From: RFSX01 sp964591455
Lineage (GTDB): Bacteria > Bacteroidota > Bacteroidia > Chitinophagales > Saprospiraceae
Reading direction: 5' to 3'
Assembly: GCA_964591455.1 (NCBI GenBank)
Contig: CAZQDZ010000024.1
Coordinates: 4,423 to 68,422 of the forward strand
DNA: 64,000 bases
The notes beneath the pieces were generated by a model. The model ran no database searches, was not told the origin of the DNA, and saw only the letters and a program-made list of their open reading frames with translations. The translations under genes were made by a program, and so were the position numbers. Each line of letters opens with the position of its first letter. Positions within the stretch are counted from its first letter, which is position 1. Positions 53,269 through 63,328 of the stretch are shown here, piece after piece.

Positions 53269-53387
53269 AGTCAAGATTTAGATGACCTCTCTGCCAAAAA
53301 ACAATCCTACATCAGAAAGAACAGGCTAGCCAATCTCTAAACCAACAACTTCTATTTTTTATTCAAAACGCTTAACACCCTACCAAA

Positions 53388-54155
53388 ATGTTGAAAGCTA
53401 TAATTATAGAGGATGAATTAGATGCACAAGTATTGCTGCAAAAAATCATAGAAGAGTATTGCCCTGATGTAGAACTCTTAGGTACTGCTAATAATTTACA
53501 AAGTGGTAAAGAACTAATAGAATCAACGCAACCTGATATAATATTTCTAGATATCCAATTGGGATGTGAAAATGGTTTCCAATTATTGGAAATGGTAGAT
53601 CATAAGACTTTTAAACTAATCATTACGACGGCCTTTCAGGATTTTGCGTTGAAGGCCTTTAAGTACGAAGCTATAGACTATGTGCTAAAGCCATATAGCC
53701 CTAAAAGTATTCTCGCTGCACTAAATAAAGTGAAAAAGCAGACGATAGATAATAGTGAGGTTTACAAAAAATTGGAGGCTTTACTAGTATCACAGACCAG
53801 TCCTACTAAAATTTCTTTACCTACAAGCGAAGGCTATATAATGGTTTGTCCTGATGATATTGTACATGTTGCTGCTGATAGATCCTACAGCCAAGTGTAC
53901 CTGGCTTCTAAGAAAAAACTCTTGATTAGCAAACCACTCAAAGAAATAGAAGCAGTATTACCGGCCCATTCTTTTTTTAGACTTCATTCTTCTCATCTTA
54001 TTAATATGAACAGACTAGAAATGTATAATAAGGAAGACGGTGGATATGCTCTAATGACGAATGGGACACAAGTTCCTATAGCTCGCAGACGGAAATCAGA
54101 ATTTATAAACAGACTCACGAACAACGGCCAATCCTCTATAAACTCTAATCTATAG
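53388..54155 (+). CDS. LytTR-family response regulator
   Basis: 255 residues. Receiver domain: IIIEDELDAQ (acidic pair), phosphoacceptor D55 in IIFLDIQL, ITTAFQ (T) and K101 in YVLKPYSP. LytTR DNA-binding domain from about 145: GYIMVCPDDIVHVAADRSYSQVYL, FFRLHSSHLINMNRLEMY, QVPIARRRKSEF. It is coupled to a sensor kinase 4 bases downstream. Known for the family: direct-repeat promoter binding. Its LytTR domain resembles that of the cassette A LytTR, so cassette genes are plausible targets. Confidence 0.95.
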   Translation: MLKAIIIEDELDAQVLLQKIIEEYCPDVELLGTANNLQSGKELIESTQPDIIFLDIQLGCENGFQLLEMVDHKTFKLIITTAFQDFALKAFKYEAIDYVLKPYSPKSILAALNKVKKQTIDNSEVYKKLEALLVSQTSPTKISLPTSEGYIMVCPDDIVHVAADRSYSQVYLASKKKLLISKPLKEIEAVLPAHSFFRLHSSHLINMNRLEMYNKEDGGYALMTNGTQVPIARRRKSEFINRLTNNGQSSINSNL

Positions 54156-54159
54156 TCTT

Positions 54160-57093
54160 GTGCTAAGAGGCAGAGATTTTCTTACACGTTTAGTATTCTA
54201 TGGTATCTTATTATGCTATTCCATCAGTACTCTTAGAGGACAAGATCTTAGTTTCCAGCAAATTAATTATACAGTAGAAGATGGTCTCCCTTCTAATGAA
54301 TGTCATAGAATCTTGCAGGATAAACAGGGATATATCTGGATAGCTACAGATCGGGGTCTAGTAAGATATGATGGCTATGAGTTTAGGACCTATGGTGTTC
54401 AAGAAGGACTAAATGACATCAGCTGTCTAGACATGCAAATCGATAAAGAGTCGAATATCTGGATTCGAACTTACAGTAACAAGATTATAGTCTTTGATAG
54501 GTCTACTAGTAGCTTTCAGCCATATCCACACCAGCATATTATAGATTCTTTATTATGGGTTTCAAAGATTTATGATTTTTATATAGATAGACATTCTGAG
54601 CTTACTTTATCTATGCCTGGTTTAGGGTTTTTATCAATAAATAAAAAAGGGGAGTACGTTCTCGATAGGTATGATGAGGTTAAAGATTCTATTCATGTGT
54701 TTACCAAGACAGTTGAAGGAAAGTTGCTTTTATCCAATAATAGCAAGGGACCAACAACAAGGTATTCGGAGATATTAGATGAGGCTTTATATCTACTACA
54801 TCATAATCATAAAACAATAGAAGTCTTTGATGAAAATGTTCATTCAAGACTCTTTTCTTTCAAGGTATCCGATTCTATAGATCTTGTTTCTCATTATGGC
54901 GTTGACTATTTTTTTATAAGAGATAGTATAGTATTTGATAAAACCTATAATAGGTACAGTGACATGCTGAAGACCCAAAAAAATTCACTATTGAGCGCTC
55001 AATTGGGAAAGCAAGGTGTAAAGTATTTTAGTAATGTTAATGATTTGATACAAGGCAATGGCGTTCATTTTCTGGAAAATGTATCAGCATCTAGCTTGTT
55101 GGAAGATAAGAATGGAGACATATGGATATCTACTTTGGAGAATGGAATTTATAGATTTCAAAGAGACAAAATATCCAGCATCCAAGGTAATAGTGCTAGT
55201 TATCAAATCAATAGTATAGAACTTGCTTTTGGTGACATCTATTATGTCTATAATTTTAATATGGTCTCTAAAATAGATGAGAGAATGAATGAGGAGCAAA
55301 TGATCAATAAACAACGAAGAAAAATTTTCTCTTTGAACTATAACCCCTCTAGTGATGAGTTGATTGTTAATAAGACCAATGCATTAAAACTAAGTAGAGA
55401 AGGAGTTCTAGATTCTATTAAATATACTTACCAATACCCTAACAAAAGATATTCGGTATACGGTGCTTCATTTAAAGAAGCCTTCTGTTTCGACACAGAG
55501 GTGCTGGTATCTACTATGGAAAATTTTATGGTCTACGAAAATATTGATAGTACTCAGGTGATTAGTTTTTCTCCTCATGAGAGAAATGTAATTGTGTTAG
55601 GCGCCATCAAGTTGGCAAAAAATTCATATTTGTTAGGGACACTAGATGGACCAAAATTATTTGAAAATGGACAATTTACAAGAATAAAGAACTGTCCTGA
55701 GGTCCTAAAGATCAGAATAAATGAGATAATAGAAATGGGAGGCTGGTTAGTCTTTGGAACACAAGGTAATGGAGTGGTATTCTGGGATAGGAAGAATAAA
55801 ATAGTCCAAAGAACTAAAGCAACAGGATTGGTTTCTGATAATATAGAGCATGTGGTCAAAGACAAAAATGACATAATACATTTGTGCACCAAAGCGGGTT
55901 TGTCTTCATTATGGTTTGATAAAAATGATAGTCTCCATATAAGAAGTTTAACAAGTTTTCATGGTCTTCCTTCAAATGAGGTGAATGATGTTGCGCGGCG
56001 TAACGACACCTTATTTATTGCGACTGGTAAGGGAATTGCTATACTAGATCGTAATATAGAATATGCGAAGGCGCATCGGGTATACATAGAGGAGCTGAGT
56101 GTCAATGATAGTTTAATAAGACACAAAGGAATTCTTGAGTTAAAGCATAATGAAAATAACGTCATAATTCGCTATAAAACCATAGATCACACTATGGATG
56201 GAAAAATAGACTATCGATATAGATTGAATGGTGGCGCTTGGACAATTGCTGAAAGTACGGTTAGTAGTTTGACAGCTTTGCCTCCTGATAATTATTTATA
56301 TGAGGTGCAATCAAAAAATATCGATAATGTATGGAGTGATTCAACCATAGTTCAGTTTAGAATCCATTCTCCTTGGTGGCAGAGAAGTATATTTCAGGTA
56401 TTAGCAATTCTTTTGATTTTAATGCTAGGTTTTTTAATCTATAAATTCAGGACCAAACAACTTAAGAGTCAAATAAAAGTAGCCGCGGAATTAAAAAATC
56501 TCGAAAGATCAGCTCTACAAGCTCAGATGAATCCCCATTTTATCTTTAACTGTCTCAACTCTATCCAGCGGTACATCATGGATAATGATAAGGAGCAAGC
56601 CATGGAATACTTAAGCATGTTTGCCAAACTAATCCGACAATCTCTTAATGCTTCTGTAGAAAACAAAATCACATTGGCAGAAGAAATCTCAATGCTTCGC
56701 AATTATTTAAAGTTGGAAAAACTACGCTTTAAAAATTCTTTTGACTTTAAAATCAAAACCTCAAATCAGGTAACTCCAGAAGAAATAAGTTTACCTCCCC
56801 TGTTAGTTCAGCCTTATGTTGAAAATGCTGTTCTTCATGGTATGAAGACCAAAAAGTCTAATGGCTTAATCGAAATTTTATTTGAGAAAAATGAAAGTAA
56901 AATTCTTACAATCACAGTAATAGATAATGGAACTCAGCGATCAAGTACAACTGCTGCTAAACACAAATCGTTGGGTATGTCCATTACTAATAAGCGCTTG
57001 GCTTATAATAATTCCGTTGCCAATAAAAATTTTAAAGTCACTCCCAACTATACTGAGCACGGAACCACTGTGAGGATAAATGTAATTCTGTAG
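54160..57093 (+). CDS. Propeller-type sensor histidine kinase (LytS/YYY class)
   Basis: 977 residues, GTG start 4 bases after the response regulator's stop. Signal (LTRLVFYGILLCYSIS). Two-component propeller repeats (IWIATDRGLVRYDGYEF; GDIWISTLENGIYRF; LSSLWFDKNDSLHIRSL), a Y_Y_Y domain (about 670-740), a membrane helix (IFQVLAILLILMLGFLIYKF), and the His_kinase domain (QMNPHFIFNCLNSIQRYI with the phospho-acceptor His) followed by an ATPase domain (LPPLLVQPYVENAVLHGM; VIDNG). It senses an extracellular signal and phosphorylates the response regulator. Confidence 0.94.
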   Translation: MLRGRDFLTRLVFYGILLCYSISTLRGQDLSFQQINYTVEDGLPSNECHRILQDKQGYIWIATDRGLVRYDGYEFRTYGVQEGLNDISCLDMQIDKESNIWIRTYSNKIIVFDRSTSSFQPYPHQHIIDSLLWVSKIYDFYIDRHSELTLSMPGLGFLSINKKGEYVLDRYDEVKDSIHVFTKTVEGKLLLSNNSKGPTTRYSEILDEALYLLHHNHKTIEVFDENVHSRLFSFKVSDSIDLVSHYGVDYFFIRDSIVFDKTYNRYSDMLKTQKNSLLSAQLGKQGVKYFSNVNDLIQGNGVHFLENVSASSLLEDKNGDIWISTLENGIYRFQRDKISSIQGNSASYQINSIELAFGDIYYVYNFNMVSKIDERMNEEQMINKQRRKIFSLNYNPSSDELIVNKTNALKLSREGVLDSIKYTYQYPNKRYSVYGASFKEAFCFDTEVLVSTMENFMVYENIDSTQVISFSPHERNVIVLGAIKLAKNSYLLGTLDGPKLFENGQFTRIKNCPEVLKIRINEIIEMGGWLVFGTQGNGVVFWDRKNKIVQRTKATGLVSDNIEHVVKDKNDIIHLCTKAGLSSLWFDKNDSLHIRSLTSFHGLPSNEVNDVARRNDTLFIATGKGIAILDRNIEYAKAHRVYIEELSVNDSLIRHKGILELKHNENNVIIRYKTIDHTMDGKIDYRYRLNGGAWTIAESTVSSLTALPPDNYLYEVQSKNIDNVWSDSTIVQFRIHSPWWQRSIFQVLAILLILMLGFLIYKFRTKQLKSQIKVAAELKNLERSALQAQMNPHFIFNCLNSIQRYIMDNDKEQAMEYLSMFAKLIRQSLNASVENKITLAEEISMLRNYLKLEKLRFKNSFDFKIKTSNQVTPEEISLPPLLVQPYVENAVLHGMKTKKSNGLIEILFEKNESKILTITVIDNGTQRSSTTAAKHKSLGMSITNKRLAYNNSVANKNFKVTPNYTEHGTTVRINVIL

Positions 57094-57261
57094 TTTTTCA
57101 GACTCCGTGAGAAAAGTCACCACTGCCAAATATCACGATATACCGACCACTAGGAAACTACCTCAATCTCAATCTCAATTCAGATTATAATTTCATGACG
57201 AAATAACCTTTTATTATTGGTCGACAATTACATTTTGTAGAGGCTATCTAACAAAAATATT

Positions 57262-57906
57262 ATGAATACATTTAGATCTATATTGTTTTCCATTATAACA
57301 ATATTCATCATTGGATTTATTTTCCAATCCTGTAAAGATTCCGAGCCAGTATATATAGACTATGAGGTAGCTTTCTTTAAGGACTCTCCAAATCTTATTG
57401 TTACTCCAACACAATGGGATACATTGACAGAACAAATTCTCAGAAGAGAAGGTCATAAGGCTGGTGCTACTTTTACAATAGTCACTGAACAAAGACTGGC
57501 TAAAGATGCTTGGACTTCTGTTACGGCGACCTCTAATGATGTTAGCTTGGAAATGGTAACAGATGTAGAGAATAACACAATTCAAAATGTAAACTGCAAG
57601 GATTTTTTAGAAATTTCGGAATTAACAGAAATCGAAAACCCTGCTCAATTCAGAACAGTGTCCTGGGAAGTAGTACTGGTAGATGGTACGGGGGCAGATG
57701 TACCTGCTGAGTTCACAACTATAAGTTACCAAAGATTGATAAGTAATGCCACATATGTAGATGGAACTAATAGCGAAAGTACTATATCCTTTACAATGAC
57801 ATTTAGATTACTAGAAGGCGAAGATCCTGGGTCATATATCAGAGATGAATTTAGAGATATGATTCAGTTTGACTGTATAGAAGGAGTGAGTTTCAGGGTG
57901 CTTTAA
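57262..57906 (+). CDS. Lipoprotein of unknown function upstream of the T6SS locus
   Basis: 214 residues. Lipobox IFQSC after a hydrophobic signal (SIITIFIIGFIFQSC). The body is beta-rich with no recognised motif (WDTLTEQILRREGHKAGATFTIVTEQ; TVSWEVVLVDGTGADVP; STISFTMTFRLLEG). Next rightward gene is 26 bases away. T6SSiii clusters carry accessory lipoproteins (TssQ etc.), but I cannot match this one, so its membership is inference from location. Confidence 0.55.
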   Translation: MNTFRSILFSIITIFIIGFIFQSCKDSEPVYIDYEVAFFKDSPNLIVTPTQWDTLTEQILRREGHKAGATFTIVTEQRLAKDAWTSVTATSNDVSLEMVTDVENNTIQNVNCKDFLEISELTEIENPAQFRTVSWEVVLVDGTGADVPAEFTTISYQRLISNATYVDGTNSESTISFTMTFRLLEGEDPGSYIRDEFRDMIQFDCIEGVSFRVL

Positions 57907-57932
57907 GTTAGTTATGGAATATTGAATTATTT

Positions 57933-58670
57933 ATGGCTGCCTCCACAGTTAAGCACGATATAGAATATTTTATAAGGCCAATTGTATATCCACCTGATGC
58001 TACTTCTACATTTAAGAAGTATTCTATTGATTACAGATGGATTAAAGAAAATAGAGATAAGAAAACATATTTTGTAGTAAAGGATAAGTCGCTATTAAGT
58101 AGTGATGTCCATGGCAATTTTCGTAAGTATTATGAAGATGAAAAAAGATGGTCTACAAAAAATTGTGAATTCTTCAATGCTAATAGAATACATAAAGAAA
58201 TTAAAATTACTAATAGTATATATAGAAAATTATGGTCAAAAAGTAACATTGATAGAAAACCTTTAGGCACAATAATATTAGGGTATAATTTTAGAATAAT
58301 GTTTGATTTAGGTGAAGGTCATACTGTTGATCAGGTCCAAGAACACTACAACAGATGCTCGGCTAATTTCATAAAGCATTTTGAGAACATGGTCGAACTA
58401 GTAAAAAACAAACCAAATTTAAAAATCAAAGTGTCTGGGTACGCTAGTAATGAGTATGATGATGATTTAAAGAATATTACAGCAAAAGCTAAGGCCTCAA
58501 ATTCTAAATTAGCTGAGAATAGACAAACTGCAGGAATGGAGTTTTTAACCTGGTATTTTTGTTTGCCTTCTGAATCTATAGAAGTTGGTCAAAGTAATAT
58601 TTTGAGCACAGATTTAGATTTAAATCAATTTAATAGAGATCGTTCTATTCACTTTAGTGTTACCTCCTGA
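57933..58670 (+). CDS. Protein with degenerate OmpA-like C-terminal domain, no visible signal
   Basis: 245 residues. About 120-245 looks like an OmpA-like peptidoglycan-binding domain: LKIKVSGYASNEYD, SNSKLAENRQTAGMEFLTWYF, FNRDRSIHFSV (I.V.GxxS ... N..LxxxRA ... R.V.I pattern, with some family positions replaced). No signal peptide or membrane helix is at the N-terminus (MAASTVKHDIEYF). OmpA-type proteins are frequent in T6SS loci. It follows a lipoprotein by 26 bases and precedes tssH by 247 bases. Peptidoglycan contact would need export, which is not explained. Confidence 0.55.
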   Translation: MAASTVKHDIEYFIRPIVYPPDATSTFKKYSIDYRWIKENRDKKTYFVVKDKSLLSSDVHGNFRKYYEDEKRWSTKNCEFFNANRIHKEIKITNSIYRKLWSKSNIDRKPLGTIILGYNFRIMFDLGEGHTVDQVQEHYNRCSANFIKHFENMVELVKNKPNLKIKVSGYASNEYDDDLKNITAKAKASNSKLAENRQTAGMEFLTWYFCLPSESIEVGQSNILSTDLDLNQFNRDRSIHFSVTS

Positions 58671-58917
58671 AACTATAGTAAAGTAGAATGAAATCGCTTC
58701 GCAACTACTACCTAAGTAGAAATAATATTCAGATAAGAATCATTACTTCAACCTTATTCACCTCATTCGATTTTTCCGATTTAGTTTATCACCTATTAAT
58801 AATTATCATCGAGATCAAAAACTCATTCATTTTACCACCTATACCCAAATCATGACCGAAGGGAAGTTGACTCAATAAATATCCTAGCCTAGAACGTAGT
58901 TTCATATCGAATAAGAT

Positions 58918-61371
58918 ATGATTACTTCAATCCACATAAAACAAGTCGTTTCCATAGCTCAAGCTATTGCAAAAGAAAATGCTCAGCCGAAATTCTCTGC
59001 TGGACATCTTCTTAAAGCCGTAATGCATAATGAGATTGGCCTTGCTGCTACTTTAGCGACATGGGGGAAGGACATACATTATATAAGAGAGTGGGCAGAT
59101 TTAAGAATAGAAAAAACAGAGAAAGGAGGCACACCTAGTGATGCTCCTACTGCTGATGCTGCTGCAAAAAGGGTGCTAGAAGTAGCTGAGATGCAACGCC
59201 TCAAGCTTGGTCAAGATGAGATCGGTCCAGAATCTATATTAGCTGCGTTGTGTAAATCTGAAGTTGGATTTTCAGCCGAGCAACTTAAAAGCTTTACACT
59301 AACTGAAGAAGAAGTGCTTACCGCTTTTATTTCGGAGAATGGCATACAAGCGGCAGTAGGAAATGGCAAACCTGATCATTCTGGAAGTGGACAAGCAAAC
59401 TTAAAAGCAACGAATTCAGACGGTGCTTTATATAAATATTGTATTCTAAAAACAGAGCTAGCTGCAGATGGGAAACTAGATCCTATTATAGGCAGAGATA
59501 AGGAGATCAGAGAGATGATTGAAGTACTAGGCCGTAGATCTAAACCCAATCCTATCATCGTAGGTGAGCCTGGTGTAGGCAAAACAGCTTTAGTAGATGG
59601 CTTCACTAATATGCTTGCTGAGGGGGCAGTGCCAGAAGGATTAAAAGGTGCGGCACTATTTGAACTCGACTCTGGGGCACTTATAGCAGGCGCCTCATAT
59701 AAAGGAGAGATAGAAGAGAGACTAAAGAAAATAGTAGCAGGATTAAAACAACATGGAAATGCAATTCTCTTTATCGATGAGATACATATGTTATTGGACC
59801 CAAATGCTGGATTTGGGGGCGCAGCAAATCTGCTTAAACCAGAATTGGCACGTGGAGAAATAACGATCATTGGTGCCACGACAAACAAAGAGTATAGAGA
59901 ATATATAGAAAATGATCCAGCCTTCTCTAGAAGATTTGATAAAGTAAAAGTGGATGAGCCAGATGTAACTACTGCTATAAAAATGGTAAGCCATGTAGTA
60001 GATAGATATGTAGATCATCATGGTGTAGAGATCTCGGGTGATGCATTATCAGCTTCAGTACATCTTGCTCAAAGATACCTAAGTGAAAAGAGGTTACCAG
60101 ATTCTGCTATAGATCTTATAGACAATACCATGTCTGCAATCAAGATGGCTAACGAGTCCTCAGAAGTACATATAGAAACTTTCACAAATACCCTAAAAGA
60201 TCTTAGTTCTACTGATGAAATAAAGTGGATGGAAACTGAAATTTCTACTAGTATTAGTCCAGTCTTAATAGGCTTGGTCTCCTCGTTAGATAACGAATCA
60301 GCTTCACCCAGAGATCAGGTCAATCATACACTTAGTCAGTTATCTAAAGAGATTAATAATTTAGGTAGTGAGGTCACAGCCGATCATATAGCCGCACTAG
60401 TAGCAAGCAAGAAAAATATTCCTATAGGAAAACTCAAAGGAGACGAACAAAGCAGACTGCTCAATATCGAAGATATATTACGGAAACGCGTTGTTGGACA
60501 AGATGGTGCTATAGCAACAATAAGCAAAGCGATACTTGAAAGTAGGGCTGGCTTGAAAAAGGCTGGCAAACCTGTCGGTTCTTTCTTCTTCACAGGCCCC
60601 ACAGGTACAGGAAAGACAGAGTTAGCTAAATCATTAGCGGAGTTCTTGTTCAATGATGAAAGTGCCCTCATCAGATTTGATATGTCTGAGTTTAAAGAGT
60701 CAGTTTCTGCCGCCCTACTTTATGGAGCTTCTCCTGGATATGTTGGCTATAAGGAAGGAGGTCTACTGGTCAATAAGATTAGAGAAAAGCCTTATAGTAT
60801 AGTCCTGTTTGACGAAATAGAAAAAGCGCATTCATCTGTGTTTGATGTGTTTCTGCAAATATTAGATGAAGGACGGCTCACGGATAAGCAAGGTAGAGTA
60901 GGGGACTTCTCAAATGCCGTCATACTATTTACCTCCAACCTAGGTCAGCAACATATAGTCAACTATACTAAAGAGAATGGGACTCTTCCTGACAGTGACT
61001 GGGTAAAGGAAATGTATATCAATGATCCTGCGATTACATTCAGGCCGGAGTTCTTAGGTAGAATGGACAGCATTGTTCCTTTTAATTCAATTACTCAGGA
61101 TGTGGTGGTGACAATATTTAATATTCAACTCAAAGGCTTAGTGAAATTGCTCACAAAGCAAGGTATACAATTTAGGATCAGTGATGATGCCACAAAGTAT
61201 ATCGCAATGAAAGGATTCAATCCAAAATTTGGAGCAAGGCCAATTCGAGACATCATACAGAAGATGCTAAGACAGCCCCTCTCGCAAATGATAATATCTG
61301 GAGAGTTAAGCGAAGGGAAAAAAGTGGACGTGACCTTAAAAGATGAATTGGTCAAGTTTAATATATCATAA
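58918..61371 (+). CDS. tssH: T6SS sheath-disassembly ATPase ClpV (TssH)
   Basis: 817 residues, two AAA+ modules. N-domain (about 1-150), D1 with Walker A GEPGVGKT (216-223) and Walker B FIDEIH (about 285-290), a middle domain, D2 with GPTGTGKT (560-567) and the D2-small domain at the end (RPIRDIIQKMLRQPLSQMI). ClpV recycles contracted TssB/TssC sheath in the cytoplasm. It is 34 bases before tssB, so it is co-transcribed with the sheath genes. A ClpB chaperone is the main alternative; the context excludes it. Confidence 0.93.
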   Translation: MITSIHIKQVVSIAQAIAKENAQPKFSAGHLLKAVMHNEIGLAATLATWGKDIHYIREWADLRIEKTEKGGTPSDAPTADAAAKRVLEVAEMQRLKLGQDEIGPESILAALCKSEVGFSAEQLKSFTLTEEEVLTAFISENGIQAAVGNGKPDHSGSGQANLKATNSDGALYKYCILKTELAADGKLDPIIGRDKEIREMIEVLGRRSKPNPIIVGEPGVGKTALVDGFTNMLAEGAVPEGLKGAALFELDSGALIAGASYKGEIEERLKKIVAGLKQHGNAILFIDEIHMLLDPNAGFGGAANLLKPELARGEITIIGATTNKEYREYIENDPAFSRRFDKVKVDEPDVTTAIKMVSHVVDRYVDHHGVEISGDALSASVHLAQRYLSEKRLPDSAIDLIDNTMSAIKMANESSEVHIETFTNTLKDLSSTDEIKWMETEISTSISPVLIGLVSSLDNESASPRDQVNHTLSQLSKEINNLGSEVTADHIAALVASKKNIPIGKLKGDEQSRLLNIEDILRKRVVGQDGAIATISKAILESRAGLKKAGKPVGSFFFTGPTGTGKTELAKSLAEFLFNDESALIRFDMSEFKESVSAALLYGASPGYVGYKEGGLLVNKIREKPYSIVLFDEIEKAHSSVFDVFLQILDEGRLTDKQGRVGDFSNAVILFTSNLGQQHIVNYTKENGTLPDSDWVKEMYINDPAITFRPEFLGRMDSIVPFNSITQDVVVTIFNIQLKGLVKLLTKQGIQFRISDDATKYIAMKGFNPKFGARPIRDIIQKMLRQPLSQMIISGELSEGKKVDVTLKDELVKFNIS

Positions 61372-61405
61372 TTAATAATCTAGTCAATAACTAAAAAAGA
61401 TAGCA

Positions 61406-61855
61406 ATGGCAAAATATGAATTAGGAGGGCATGAAGTAAAGCAGGGAACAGGAGGCGAAGGCGTCACACTGCTCGATCAAAACAAAACGATGGTTGTTAC
61501 CCAATTGACAGGAGATGAACCCTTAGCTCCTGCTTTTGAAAAAGACCTCAAGAATATCAATGACGTATTCGCTCACTACAAGCCTAAGGTGGAAGTAGAA
61601 TTTGAAGATGCTGAAGGGTCCCCAGTGAATAACAATTTATCATTTAGCTCAATTGCAGATTTTGGTAAAAAGGGACTTATAAAAAATAGTGAATTTCTCC
61701 AGGACCTGGAATCTCAAAGAGCAGAATATCAAAAATTTGTCAAAATGCTTAAGATTAAACAAATGGGAAATATTCTAAAAGATGGAGAAGCTAAGCAAGC
61801 CTACATTAATGGGATAAAAGCCATGATAGAAGAGTTAGAACAAAATGGCGCTTAA
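61406..61855 (+). CDS. tssB: T6SS sheath small subunit TssB (T6SSiii)
   Basis: 149 residues, the T6SSiii TssB type: starts MAKYELGGHEVKQ, with the sheath-handshake parts VEVEFEDAEGSPV and LSFSSIADFGKKGLIKNSEFLQDL near the middle (the TssB-conserved fxSxxDF-like segment) and a helical end. TssB and TssC form the contractile sheath around the Hcp tube. Between tssH and tssC. Confidence 0.9.
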   Translation: MAKYELGGHEVKQGTGGEGVTLLDQNKTMVVTQLTGDEPLAPAFEKDLKNINDVFAHYKPKVEVEFEDAEGSPVNNNLSFSSIADFGKKGLIKNSEFLQDLESQRAEYQKFVKMLKIKQMGNILKDGEAKQAYINGIKAMIEELEQNGA

Positions 61856-61924
61856 TTCTGAATACGGCTCTCTTCGATATTAGAACCTATAACAAAATTT
61901 AACGACTTGTTTAAATAATTACCA

Positions 61925-63295
61925 ATGGCAGAATTAGAAAAAAATCAAAATGTAGCTGAAGCTAAAGTAGCTGAAAAAACATCCTCTAAGGGTGGTATGT
62001 CACTAAAGGAAAGTGCGGATGCCTTAGTTAAGTATGGAGGGTTCGGAATCATAGACGCGACCATAGAAAAGGCAGGTAATCTTAATCCGGATAAAAAAGC
62101 AAAAAGAAATATATTTCTTAATGAAAGTGATATAGAGGATCGAAAAGCGCTGAAACGCCGCTTGCAATTATGGATGAGCTTATTATCTGACAATGAAGCG
62201 ATAGATGAAATGGTCACTCAGTGTCATGAAAGTTCAGAAAAGGCTGAAAAAGAACTGGCGAAGAATATAGCCAAAGGATTAAAAGCTACTGAACTTCTTG
62301 AAAAAAATTATCGTGCTGTAGATCTGTTCATTAAGAACACGGGGAAAGACAAACTGAACAATGTAACATTTGTCAATGCCAGTGAAGATCAAGTTAAAGA
62401 CTTGGACAATACCTTATTCGCCGATGCTATCAATGAAGAATTAAATATCAATTTCAATCGATTAGATCTCAGGAACTCATATTCTATGATGTTGATGCCT
62501 GGATATCTAGGTAAGAATAGTGTCCTTAATCATTGGGGAGAAATCGCCCATAATCATAAGGTGACAATGCTAACTGATTTTAGAGATTTGGATGATGCGG
62601 AGGATGTCATAGAGTTGTTTTCTGATGCAGATCACGCTAGTGCTGATGCACATAAGAGTAATATAGTTATGGCTTGTAACTGGCTAATGGGTAGAGAAGG
62701 ATATCCAGAGCTTGGTATAGAAGATGACTTAAGAGTTGCGCCATCTTCAGCTTTAGCGGGTAAGATTTATCAAAGCAGAAGTTCTATGGCTCAGGTTGTC
62801 GCAGGAGTGCAGCATGGTAAGATGGCAGGCATTGATGGTGTAGCCTTTCCTACTAAGAAAACAGAATTGACAAATCTTGAGGATTTAGGACTTGTGCCTA
62901 TGACCAATGAATTTGGGTCTGTAATGGCCTTTTCTGGGAAAACACTTTTCAATGGAGACAACATTGGTCTACAGAGTTATAGTGTTGTAAGAACCTTTGA
63001 TTGGGTAGGTAAAGTACTTATAGATTTTCTTAACCGATCTGCATTCGAAAATTTCAATAGCAAGACCCAGCGTGAATTAAAGAAAAAGATTTCTAAGTTC
63101 CTGGAAGGTATAAAAGGTAGTGGAAAATTGCTCAAAGATTTCAGTATTCATGAGCTAGATCAGGATAATGAAAATCCAGATATCGTCAACGTAAAAATTC
63201 ATCTTACACCATTCTTTGCTACAAGAACATTTTTGCTGTCGATGGCGGGATCTAATGGAGAAAAAGGGGTAGAGTGGGATACTGATGTGGATTAA
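61925..63295 (+). CDS. tssC: T6SS sheath large subunit TssC (T6SSiii, DUF5458 type)
   Basis: 456 residues matching the DUF5458 pattern of Bacteroidetes T6SSiii TssC: MAELEKNQNVAEAKVAEKT..., KYGGFGIIDATIEKAGNLNPDKKAKR, DNTLFADAINEELNINFNRLDLRNSYSMML, MACNWLMGREGYPELGIEDDLRVAPSSALAGKIYQSR, TPFFATRTFLLSMAG at the end. It partners TssB. It is 69 bases after tssB and 33 before the next gene. The DUF number is from memory. Confidence 0.92.
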   Translation: MAELEKNQNVAEAKVAEKTSSKGGMSLKESADALVKYGGFGIIDATIEKAGNLNPDKKAKRNIFLNESDIEDRKALKRRLQLWMSLLSDNEAIDEMVTQCHESSEKAEKELAKNIAKGLKATELLEKNYRAVDLFIKNTGKDKLNNVTFVNASEDQVKDLDNTLFADAINEELNINFNRLDLRNSYSMMLMPGYLGKNSVLNHWGEIAHNHKVTMLTDFRDLDDAEDVIELFSDADHASADAHKSNIVMACNWLMGREGYPELGIEDDLRVAPSSALAGKIYQSRSSMAQVVAGVQHGKMAGIDGVAFPTKKTELTNLEDLGLVPMTNEFGSVMAFSGKTLFNGDNIGLQSYSVVRTFDWVGKVLIDFLNRSAFENFNSKTQRELKKKISKFLEGIKGSGKLLKDFSIHELDQDNENPDIVNVKIHLTPFFATRTFLLSMAGSNGEKGVEWDTDVD

Positions 63296-63328
63296 AGATA
63301 GAATCATTAATGACAACTAATTGTAAAG

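Larger units (their letters stand above)
52969..53387. other. Interval between the cassette B helical gene and the response regulator
   Basis: 419 bases. Left third: leader with the palindrome (53008-53032). Middle: homologous to the copy A leader of the LytTR gene (TTAGCTTTATATA shared, and a TACCGA/ACCGAA block). From 53200: the LytTR relic. The rest, to 53387, shows nothing clear. Confidence 0.6.

Noticed and set aside
61406..63295. Extracellular contractile (eCIS/phage tail-like) system instead of T6SS
   Set aside because: Sheath proteins match T6SSiii TssB/TssC patterns and a ClpV gene is present, which eCIS loci normally lack.
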